Position numbers and translations under genes: made by a program
Part shown: positions 1 to 5,151 of the stretch, piece after piece
Numbering within the stretch: position 1 is the stretch's first letter
Layout: the number at the start of each line of letters is the position of its first letter
The notes under the pieces: model-generated
Seen by the model: the letters and a program-made list of their open reading frames with translations, nothing else
What the model was told of the DNA's origin: nothing
Database searches by the model: none
Source of the DNA: Clostridia bacterium
GTDB taxonomy: Bacteria > Bacillota > Clostridia > Oscillospirales > Acutalibacteraceae
Direction of reading: 5' to 3'
Length of the DNA: 5,163 bases
Assembly (NCBI GenBank): GCA_024689165.1
Contig: JAILDS010000280.1
Location: forward strand, 1-5,163

Positions 1-2016
1 GTCAACCGCCATGATTCCTCGCCTGAAAACGGCTTTGCCGTGACGGAAGAAGAGATGCGGCGCGATCTTGAGCTGATAAAGGACGCGAACTGCAATACCA
101 TACGGACGTCTCACTATCCTCCCGATCCGAGATTTGCCGAAATGTGTCTCAGAGAGGGCATAATGCTTGTTGACGAGGCCGACCTTGAGACCCACGGCAT
201 GGGCTATAATACCGACGACGACTGGGACTGGTTCAGGTGGTCTGCGCTGTCGGATTCTCCCGAATGGAAAAAAGCATACGTCGACAGGGCGGCTTCTCTT
301 TATGAGCGCGATAAAAACCTCGGCAACGTGATCTTGTGGTCGCTCGGCAACGAAAGCGGCTGCGGCGCAAATCACCGGGCTATGCGGGAGTACATCCGCG
401 GCAGAAGGCCAACTGCTCTCATCCACTATGAAAACGCCCATCTTGAGTTCAAGGCAGTTCCTCCCGGTGAGGACTTTTCGGACATTTCCGACGTTGAGTC
501 GAGGATGTACGCCGGGATCGATTATATAAAAGAGTATCTCGCAAGAGGTATGCTCAAACCGTTTTTTATGTGCGAGTACGTCGATTCAATGACGACAGGC
601 GAAATAAACGATTATATTTCCATCTGCGACGAGCATGACAGTTTTTCAGGCGGATGCGTCTGGGAATGGTGCGACCACGCGGTCAGCGTGCCTGCTCCTG
701 ACGGCTCGAGAAGATACTATTACGGCGGCGATTTCGGCGATCACCCCAACGACCGCATCTCATGCCTCGACGGGCTAGTATTCCCGGACAGAAGCCTCAG
801 ACCGGGCTATTATGACATGCAGAAAGCATACAGCCCGATAAAAGCTTATTGTTCCGAAGGCAGAATAAGTCTTTTTTCGCGCTTCGTTTATACTTCACGC
901 CGGGTAAACGTCGAATTGCGCGTTTCGACGGACGGCGAATGGGACGATCCTTCCTTACAGCCTGCCGTTTTGTCGTTCGGTCCTCTGACCATCGGACCGA
1001 GACAGACTGTCGAGCTCGACGCCGGCGTATCGGATATTGTTCCGGAAAGCGGCTTTTACGCTCTTAACGTCAGAGTTTTCTCGGAAGAAGGCAAAATGCT
1101 TTGCTGTGAAGACGTTGACGTATGCCAATGCCCGCCTAGCTGCGAAATCAAAACAGTTTCTGTCAGTTCAAAGGATGACGGATGCTTTTATCGCGTATAC
1201 CATGCGGGAACCGAATTTGTGTTCGATAAAAGGACCGGTCGGCTCATTTCAATAATGACACGAGGCAGAGAACTTCTGACCGCTCCCGTTGATCTCAACG
1301 TTTTCAGACCGCGGACGTATAACGGAGGGTCGTTCGGCAACTGGGCGGATAACGATCTTGCAAACTGCTATTCAAAATGCTGTTCGTTCGAGGTCGACGA
1401 ATGCTCAGACGGAGCAATAGTTACCGTAACCGGAGCTCACGGCAGCCCTTCGAGGCCCCCCGTCCTTCGTTATGAGCTTAGCTGGGAATTCCGGTCCGAC
1501 AGCCCGGTCAGGATCAGGCTGCGCGTCCGTGTCGACACGAGAGACAGCCTGAAAACTCTGCCCAGGATAGGACTTTTGTTCAGACTTGCTCCGGAATTTG
1601 AAAAAATCAGATATTTCGGGCCCGGTCCGCTCGACAGTTATCCCGACAGGCACGGCGCGTGCAGTTACGGCGTTTATGAGACAACGGCGCGTGATAATTT
1701 TGTACACTATTTAAGGCCGCAGGAAAACGGCGAGCATTTCGGAGTGCGTTCGCTGACTGTCGGAGACGGCGCAGATGAGTTAAGGTTTTTATCTTCTGCA
1801 GGAATGCCGTTTTTCTCATTCGGCGCGTCGTTGTATTCCGACTCTCAGATCGCTGCTGCGGCGCACGATTTTGAATTGAAGGAAGAGAACAGCGTATTCG
1901 TCAAGCTCGACTTCGCCGTCGGCGCGATCAACGACGGTTCCGCTGCAGCGCGTTCGGCTCGTCAGCTGCTCCCTTGCGCCGGTGAGCATGAATACGAGAT
2001 CCTTATGGAAGTATAA
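1..2016 (+). CDS. GH2 beta-galactosidase-like glycosidase, 5'-truncated by window edge
   Basis: The frame is open from base 1, so this is the last 671 residues of a longer protein; the opening VNRHD matches LacZ around His357, so about 350 N-terminal residues lie outside. Numbering from base 1: His4 (E. coli His357), His38 in TSHYP (His391), Glu63 and His65 in DLETHGM (Mg ligands Glu416/His418), Glu118 in LGNESG (acid/base Glu461), Tyr170 (Tyr503), Glu192 in CEY (nucleophile Glu537) and Trp221 (Trp568). The TIM barrel runs to about residue 285, followed by a beta-sandwich linker domain and, from about 395, the LacZ C-terminal beta-supersandwich domain with YFGPGP and RPQENGE motifs. It should be a cytoplasmic retaining exo-glycosidase acting on beta-galactosides or a related sugar. 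Oddities: His540 and Asn604 equivalents are Asp195 and Asp257, and the Trp999 equivalent is missing, so lactose may not be the substrate. No terminator is evident after the stop. The family is certain; the substrate is not. Confidence 0.95.
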   Translation, partial: VNRHDSSPENGFAVTEEEMRRDLELIKDANCNTIRTSHYPPDPRFAEMCLREGIMLVDEADLETHGMGYNTDDDWDWFRWSALSDSPEWKKAYVDRAASLYERDKNLGNVILWSLGNESGCGANHRAMREYIRGRRPTALIHYENAHLEFKAVPPGEDFSDISDVESRMYAGIDYIKEYLARGMLKPFFMCEYVDSMTTGEINDYISICDEHDSFSGGCVWEWCDHAVSVPAPDGSRRYYYGGDFGDHPNDRISCLDGLVFPDRSLRPGYYDMQKAYSPIKAYCSEGRISLFSRFVYTSRRVNVELRVSTDGEWDDPSLQPAVLSFGPLTIGPRQTVELDAGVSDIVPESGFYALNVRVFSEEGKMLCCEDVDVCQCPPSCEIKTVSVSSKDDGCFYRVYHAGTEFVFDKRTGRLISIMTRGRELLTAPVDLNVFRPRTYNGGSFGNWADNDLANCYSKCCSFEVDECSDGAIVTVTGAHGSPSRPPVLRYELSWEFRSDSPVRIRLRVRVDTRDSLKTLPRIGLLFRLAPEFEKIRYFGPGPLDSYPDRHGACSYGVYETTARDNFVHYLRPQENGEHFGVRSLTVGDGADELRFLSSAGMPFFSFGASLYSDSQIAAAAHDFELKEENSVFVKLDFAVGAINDGSAAARSARQLLPCAGEHEYEILMEV

Positions 2017-2029
2017 ATCTGTGTGATTT

Positions 2030-2070
2030 AAAAAAATGTTCTTGCTTTTTGCTGATTCGTGTGATACGAT
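2030..2070 (+). promoter_or_regulatory. Predicted rpsT promoter with A-tract and extended -10
   Basis: A -35-like TTGCTT lies at 2042-2047 and a -10-like TACGAT at 2065-2070, with a 17-base spacer. TG at 2062-2063 sits one base before the -10 hexamer, giving an extended -10. A run of seven A at 2030-2036 just upstream of the -35 resembles an UP element. The transcription start would fall near 2077, leaving a short leader that holds the ribosome binding site. The arrangement suits a strongly expressed ribosomal protein gene. This is by-eye matching to the housekeeping sigma consensus. Confidence 0.6.
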
Positions 2071-2086
2071 GAATCGAATGATTGGG

Positions 2087-2096
2087 AAAGGAGGTC
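2087..2096 (+). promoter_or_regulatory. Strong Shine-Dalgarno site that fixes the TTG start of rpsT
   Basis: AAAGGAGGTC is a near-perfect anti-16S match whose GGAGG ends nine bases before TTG at 2104. No ATG or GTG in frame lies at a better distance, and the TTG start gives the typical S20 opening (M)AN, so this site decides the start. Confidence 0.9.
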
Positions 2097-2103
2097 GATC
2101 CCG

Positions 2104-2376
2104 TTGGCTAACGCAGTTGTCAAGAAGAGCAAATCCGTCAAAAAGCGTATCCGTTCTAATGAGAGAAAGGCTGCTTACAACAAGTCCGCTATATCCGCTC
2201 TCAGAACGGCTCTTAAAAAGGCGAGGATGGCTGTTGCGAATAATGACGAAAACAAGGCTCAGCTCGTCAAGGACGCTCAGATTGCTCTCGACAAAGCCGC
2301 AGGTAAGGGTCTTATCCATAAGAACCAGGCGGCTCACAAGAAATCCGAACTTCAGCTTGCCCTCAATAAGGCGTGA
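2104..2376 (+). CDS. rpsT: 30S ribosomal protein S20
   Basis: This 90-residue, lysine- and alanine-rich protein is ribosomal protein S20, which binds 16S rRNA and helps assemble the 30S subunit. The opening MAN, the basic helix KSVKKRIRSNERKAAYNKSA (residues 10-29), the SALRTALKKA segment and the late IDKAAGKGLIHKN-type motif (here LDKAAGKGLIHKN, followed by AAHKKS) are S20 signatures. Relative to the common MANIKSAKKR opening there are about five extra residues (AVVKK) near the N terminus. The start codon is TTG behind a strong ribosome binding site; E. coli rpsT also uses UUG, where it is linked to feedback control by S20. It has its own promoter and is followed by hairpins, so it is probably transcribed separately from the GH2 gene upstream. 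The neighbourhood is not the gpr/lepA/holA setting often seen in Bacillota. Confidence 0.97.
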   Translation: MANAVVKKSKSVKKRIRSNERKAAYNKSAISALRTALKKARMAVANNDENKAQLVKDAQIALDKAAGKGLIHKNQAAHKKSELQLALNKA

Positions 2377-2385
2377 ATCGGGTTT

Positions 2386-2407
2386 GACGGCTTAATTATA
2401 AGCCGTT
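2386..2407 (+). terminator. Stem-loop after rpsT, possible weak terminator
   Basis: ACGGCTTA at 2387-2394 pairs perfectly with TAAGCCGT at 2399-2406 around a four-base ATTA loop, with one extra G-U pair at 2386/2407. It starts ten bases after the rpsT stop. No clean T-run follows (the next bases are CAGGTTATT), so it may be a leaky terminator or an mRNA 3' stabilising stem rather than a strong intrinsic terminator. Confidence 0.45.
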
Positions 2408-2417
2408 CAGGTTATTC

Positions 2418-2430
2418 CGCGCTCCGCGCG
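2418..2430 (+). repeat. GC-only hairpin upstream of the small membrane-protein gene
   Basis: CGCGC at 2418-2422 and GCGCG at 2426-2430 form a perfect five-base-pair stem with a TCC loop. The flanks are AT-rich (GTTATT before, TTATAAATAATAAC after) and can extend the pairing imperfectly. TATAAA at 2432-2437 directly after it resembles a -10 element, but I find no convincing -35 at 16-18 bases. It could be a second terminator stem for rpsT, a leader structure, or a protein-binding site. Confidence 0.35.
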
Positions 2431-2453
2431 TTATAAATAATAACAAGATGGAA

Positions 2454-2459
2454 AGAAGG
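2454..2459 (+). promoter_or_regulatory. Ribosome binding site of the small membrane-protein gene
   Basis: AGAAGG ends seven bases before ATG at 2467. This is a good distance and supports translation of the short frame. Confidence 0.7.
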
Positions 2460-2466
2460 CATCGTT

Positions 2467-2646
2467 ATGGCAAAAGCTGTTAAGATCTGCGCGATCGTCG
2501 TCGCAATTATCGCCGCTATCGTCGGTATCTACATCTGCGTCACGAAATTCATCAACAAGAAACAGGCCAAGACCGAGGATGAGGACAACTACGTTTCCTG
2601 CTCCTGCGGTGAGACCGATGACTTCAAAACCGAGACCGTAGCGTAA
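2467..2646 (+). CDS. Small single-pass membrane protein, 59 residues, unknown function
   Basis: I do not recognise this protein. It begins MAKAVKIC, then has one hydrophobic helix from about residue 7 to 26, rich in Ile, Val and Ala (AIVVAIIAAIVGIYICV). A basic stretch (KFINKKQAK, 27-35) and an acidic tail (TEDEDN, 36-41) follow, then a CSCGE cysteine pair (Cys45 and Cys47) and DDFKTET near the end. Most positive charge lies just after the helix, which by the positive-inside rule places the tail in the cytoplasm. There is no lipobox, and the hydrophobic segment is a better anchor than a cleaved signal peptide. Evidence that it is real: a good ribosome binding site, a clean start and stop, protein-like design, and ATC/GTC/GCC/GAG-rich codon use like a well-expressed gene. 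It lies 90 bases after rpsT and may be read through from its promoter. Confidence 0.8.
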   Translation: MAKAVKICAIVVAIIAAIVGIYICVTKFINKKQAKTEDEDNYVSCSCGETDDFKTETVA

Positions 2647-2659
2647 GACCGCTTTTTTT
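2640..2659 (+). terminator. Weak hairpin plus T-run at the end of the small gene
   Basis: AGCG at 2640-2643 can pair with CGCT at 2650-2653 around a six-base loop, directly followed by a run of seven T (2653-2659). The stem overlaps the TAA stop and is only four base pairs long, so termination here would be weak. Read-through would enter the structured leader that follows. Confidence 0.3.
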
Positions 2660-2666
2660 CAGCGTC

Positions 2667-2740
2667 AAGACATTGGGCAAGAGGCAATAGGCAGAAGAGA
2701 GTATATGACGCCTAATGTCTTCAGTCCGGTGTCTTTTTTT
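2667..2740 (+). promoter_or_regulatory. Alternative-pairing leader / possible terminator-attenuator before the dehydrogenase genes
   Basis: The left arm L1 (AAGACATTGGGC, 2667-2678) pairs with R1 (GCCTAATGTCTT, 2710-2721) by eleven Watson-Crick pairs and one G-U. The same L1 also pairs with R2 (GTCCGGTGTCTT, 2724-2735) by nine Watson-Crick and three G-U pairs, and R2 runs straight into T2734-T2740. When L1 pairs with R2, a second arm L2 (2682-2692) can pair with R1 (five pairs, one A/A mismatch, five pairs including one G-U), giving a long nested hairpin ending in a T-run, the form of an intrinsic terminator. The T-run ends 17 bases before the ATG at 2758, too close for a promoter downstream of it. 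It is either the terminator of the rpsT/small-protein unit or a conditional attenuator in the dehydrogenase leader. The pairing is directly visible; the regulatory role is inferred. Confidence 0.55.
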
Positions 2741-2748
2741 ATTGAACT

Positions 2749-2752
2749 GAGG
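2749..2752 (+). promoter_or_regulatory. Ribosome binding site of the first dehydrogenase gene
   Basis: GAGG ends five bases before ATG at 2758, a moderate site and shorter than the one before the second paralog. It lies just downstream of the possible terminator T-run. Confidence 0.6.
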
Positions 2753-2757
2753 TAAAA

Positions 2758-3930
2758 ATGCTTTCAGAAAAAAAGCTTGCTCTTGGCATCGTCGGCGTGG
2801 GCAGGATGGGACTTGCCCACATTAACAATTATCTTGCCGGGCTCATGCCTTCCGTTGAGATAACGGCTGCCGCAGATACAGACCCGTCACGCAGGACTGT
2901 TTTGTCCGAAAAGCTTCCGGGCATACCTTTCTTTGACACCGCTCAGGAGCTTTACGGGTCCGGACTTTGCTCCGCCGTCCTTATCTGCACGCCTCATTAT
3001 CTGCATCCTCCGCTTGCCGTATCCGCGTTTGATAACGGCATCCACGTCCTTTCCGAAAAGCCTGCCGGAGTTTATTCTCTGCAGGTAAAAGAAGCGATCG
3101 CCGCTGCCGAAAGCTCAGGCCTTGTATACGGCGTGATGTATAATCAGCGGACGAACAGCGTTTTCAAAAAAGTGCGCGAGCTCGTCCGTTCGGGCGAGTA
3201 TGGTCCTCTGCGCCGCGTCAGTTGGATAATCACTGACTGGTTCCGCTCGCAGGCTTACTATGACATGGGTCAGTGGCGGGCAACCTGGTCCGGCGAAGGC
3301 GGGGGAGTGCTGATGAACCAATGCGTCCACCAGCTCGACCTGCTTCAATGGATTTGCGGCATGCCCGAAAAGATCACGGCGACCTGCCGCGAGGGGAAAT
3401 GGCATGATATCGAGGTGGAGGACGAGGTGTTCATGTTCCTCGAATACCCCGGCGGCGCAACGGGGACGTTCATTACCTCAACTGCCGAGGCTCCCGGGAC
3501 AAACAGGCTTGAGATCACGCTGGACAGGGCTAAGATCACCGTCAACGACGCTTCCGAGATAAGGCTGTTTGAGCTTGAACGTGGTCTGAGCGACTGTATC
3601 GTGAATGAGAAGGACGGCTTCGCAAGACCTGCGTGCAAATGCCCGGACGTCATAACGGACGGCACGGATCCGGAGCATCCTGCTGTCGTTGAAGCCTTCG
3701 CACAGGCTGTCCTGCACGGGACAGAGCTTGTTGCAAAAGGAGAAGAGGGGATCAACACGGTTGATCTGATCAATGCCGCGTATCTGTCCTCATGGACGAA
3801 CAGTACTGTCACTGTCCCCGTCGATCCTGTGCTTTTTAAAGCCGAGCTCGATAAAAAGATCGAATCATCCAGACGAAAGACCCGCGTGACCGAAAGCGTC
3901 GACGCGTTTGAAATCAAAAAGTATAAATAA
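2758..3930 (+). CDS. Gfo/Idh/MocA family NAD(P)-dependent oxidoreductase, paralog 1
   Basis: This 390-residue protein has the two-domain Gfo/Idh/MocA fold. An N-terminal Rossmann domain (to about residue 127) carries GVGRMG (13-18), Asp40 at the end of the second strand (typical of ribose binding), TPHYLHPP (78-85) and SEKPAG (99-104) with the family's catalytic Lys101. The C-terminal alpha/beta domain holds GGGVLMNQCVHQLDLLQW (181-198), with His191 as likely catalytic base and Asp194 conserved. The position that is Asp in inositol dehydrogenase (Asp172 of B. subtilis IolG) is Asn187. WHDIEVED (215-222) and APGTNRLEI (245-253) also match paralog 2. The role is oxidation or reduction of a secondary alcohol on a sugar, polyol or glycoside in the cytoplasm; the substrate cannot be read from sequence. 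No signal peptide is seen. It is followed after 54 bases by a paralog of the same length class, very probably one operon. A Cys pair (CKC, 293-295) is absent from the paralog. Confidence 0.93.
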   Translation: MLSEKKLALGIVGVGRMGLAHINNYLAGLMPSVEITAAADTDPSRRTVLSEKLPGIPFFDTAQELYGSGLCSAVLICTPHYLHPPLAVSAFDNGIHVLSEKPAGVYSLQVKEAIAAAESSGLVYGVMYNQRTNSVFKKVRELVRSGEYGPLRRVSWIITDWFRSQAYYDMGQWRATWSGEGGGVLMNQCVHQLDLLQWICGMPEKITATCREGKWHDIEVEDEVFMFLEYPGGATGTFITSTAEAPGTNRLEITLDRAKITVNDASEIRLFELERGLSDCIVNEKDGFARPACKCPDVITDGTDPEHPAVVEAFAQAVLHGTELVAKGEEGINTVDLINAAYLSSWTNSTVTVPVDPVLFKAELDKKIESSRRKTRVTESVDAFEIKKYK

Positions 3931-3936
3931 CAGGGC

Positions 3937-3959
3937 TATTCGCACTCAACAAGCGAATA
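3937..3959 (+). repeat. Inverted repeat between the two dehydrogenase genes
   Basis: TATTCGC (3937-3943) and GCGAATA (3953-3959) form a perfect seven-base-pair stem around a nine-base A/C-rich loop. It starts seven bases after the first stop and ends 12 bases before the next ribosome binding site. There is no T-run, so it is not a standard terminator. An intercistronic RNA stem that tunes relative expression, or a protein-binding site, are both possible. Confidence 0.5.
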
Positions 3960-3971
3960 ATTGCCGCTTTG

Positions 3972-3978
3972 AAAGGAG
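3972..3978 (+). promoter_or_regulatory. Ribosome binding site of the second dehydrogenase gene
   Basis: AAAGGAG ends six bases before ATG at 3985. It is stronger and better spaced than the site of the first paralog, suggesting independent and perhaps higher translation. Confidence 0.8.
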
Positions 3979-3984
3979 TACTTT

Positions 3985-5151
3985 ATGGAACAGAGAAAAC
4001 TCAGACTCGGTATAATCGGTATCGGCAACATGGGCGGCGGGCATATCCGCAACTGGCTCAACGGCGATATGCCCGAGATCGAGATCACCGCGATATGCGA
4101 TATCGATCCCAAAAGGCTTGAAGCGGGCAAGGAGCTCGTACCGAACGCTGCGGCTTTCCCGACAAGCGCCGAGCTGATCCGCTCCGGTACGGTCGACGCG
4201 ATCGTCATAGCCACGCCGCATTACGACCATCCTCCGATCGCGATAGACGCCCTGAATAACGGCGTGCACGTGATGAGTGAAAAACCCGCCGGCGTTTACA
4301 CAAAACAGGTCAGGGAGCTTATCGAGGTAGCCGCCAAGAGTAAGTATACTTACGCGATCATGTTCAATCAGCGTACCAACTGTGTCTTCCGCAAGGTCCG
4401 CCAGCTCGTCAGATCCGGCATTTACGGAGAAATACGCAGAGTCAGCTGGATAATTACAGACTGGTTCCGCACTCAGTCCTATTATGATTCGGGCTCATGG
4501 CGCGCCACGTGGTCCGGCGAAGGCGGCGGCGTGCTTATGAACCAGTGCCCGCATCAGCTCGACCTCTGGCAGTGGATCTGCGGAATGCCCTGCAAAATAA
4601 CTGGCTTCTGCAAGGAGGGCCGGTGGCATGACATCGAGGTCGAGGACGACGTGACGATCTACGCGGAATACCCCAACGGAGCGACGGGCACGTTCATTAC
4701 TTCCACAGGCGACGCTCCTGGCACGAACAGGCTTGAGATCACGATGGACAAGGCCAAGATAGTCGTTACCGACGCGGCCAAGATCAGCCTTTATGAACTC
4801 GATGACAGCCTTACGGACTATATTTACGGCAGCAAGGAGGGCTTTGCAAAGGTCTCAGGCAAGGACGTAGAGATCGTGACCGACGGCTTCAATCCGCAGC
4901 ACTCCGGAGTCATGAACGCATTTGCCGCGCACATTCTTCGCGGCGAGCCGCTCGTTGCAGAGGGGCAGGAGGGCATCAACGGCCTTATGATCTCCAACGC
5001 CGCATTCCTTTCAAGCTGGCTCGGCAAGCCTGTCGAGCTCCCGATAGACGAAGAACTGTATTGGGAAGAGCTTAAAAAGCGCATCGACGGTTCACACGCC
5101 AAGAGCCGCGTAGTCGAGCAGGTCCAGGCTGATATGTCCGGTACTTTTTGA
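3985..5151 (+). CDS. Gfo/Idh/MocA family NAD(P)-dependent oxidoreductase, paralog 2
   Basis: This 388-residue protein is homologous along its whole length to the preceding gene, roughly 55-60% identical by eye and about 80% in the core (residues 128-220). Landmarks are GIGNMG (12-17), Asp39, TPHYDHPP (77-84), SEKPAG (98-103) with Lys100, and GGGVLMNQCPHQLDLWQW (180-197) with Asn186, His190 and Asp193. The substrate-side core shared by both copies includes RRVSWIITDWFR (151-162), the segment RATWSGEGGG (173-182) and WHDIEVEDD (214-222). It should be a cytoplasmic dehydrogenase or reductase of a sugar, polyol or glycoside, with unknown substrate and direction. Many synonymous differences from paralog 1 within the conserved core argue for an old duplication held by selection. 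The gene ends 12 bases before the window edge, so any further operon member is out of view. Confidence 0.94.
   Translation: MEQRKLRLGIIGIGNMGGGHIRNWLNGDMPEIEITAICDIDPKRLEAGKELVPNAAAFPTSAELIRSGTVDAIVIATPHYDHPPIAIDALNNGVHVMSEKPAGVYTKQVRELIEVAAKSKYTYAIMFNQRTNCVFRKVRQLVRSGIYGEIRRVSWIITDWFRTQSYYDSGSWRATWSGEGGGVLMNQCPHQLDLWQWICGMPCKITGFCKEGRWHDIEVEDDVTIYAEYPNGATGTFITSTGDAPGTNRLEITMDKAKIVVTDAAKISLYELDDSLTDYIYGSKEGFAKVSGKDVEIVTDGFNPQHSGVMNAFAAHILRGEPLVAEGQEGINGLMISNAAFLSSWLGKPVELPIDEELYWEELKKRIDGSHAKSRVVEQVQADMSGTF

Noticed and set aside
40..42. GTG as the start codon of the GH2 gene
   Set aside because: The frame is open back to base 1 and the upstream codons encode VNRHD, a conserved LacZ segment, so the gene continues beyond the window edge.
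1816..2337. Long open frame on the - strand across the end of the GH2 gene and rpsT
   Set aside because: It overlaps two well supported genes, has no recognisable protein features and spans the predicted rpsT promoter; it is a shadow of the coding strand.
2036..2395. Plus-strand frame overlapping rpsT in another phase
   Set aside because: The overlapping S20 frame is unmistakable, and this frame is a basic, low-complexity by-product with no ribosome binding site at its start.
2673..2707. Promoter with TTGGGC as -35 and TATATG as -10 before the first dehydrogenase gene
   Set aside because: The spacer would be 23 bases, too long for the housekeeping sigma factor, and the elements are within the hairpin arms and loop.
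2647..2757. T-box or known metabolite riboswitch before the dehydrogenase genes
   Set aside because: No T-box AGGGTGG-type motif or other riboswitch core I know is visible; only the alternative hairpin arms can be supported.
3120..3420. Recent gene conversion between the two dehydrogenase paralogs in their near-identical core
   Set aside because: The protein identity is high, but the DNA has many synonymous differences across the block, which fits long-term selection and not a recent exchange.
3345..3917. Long - strand frame inside the first dehydrogenase gene
   Set aside because: It is Ser/Thr/Val-rich in the way expected of an antisense shadow and has no family motifs.
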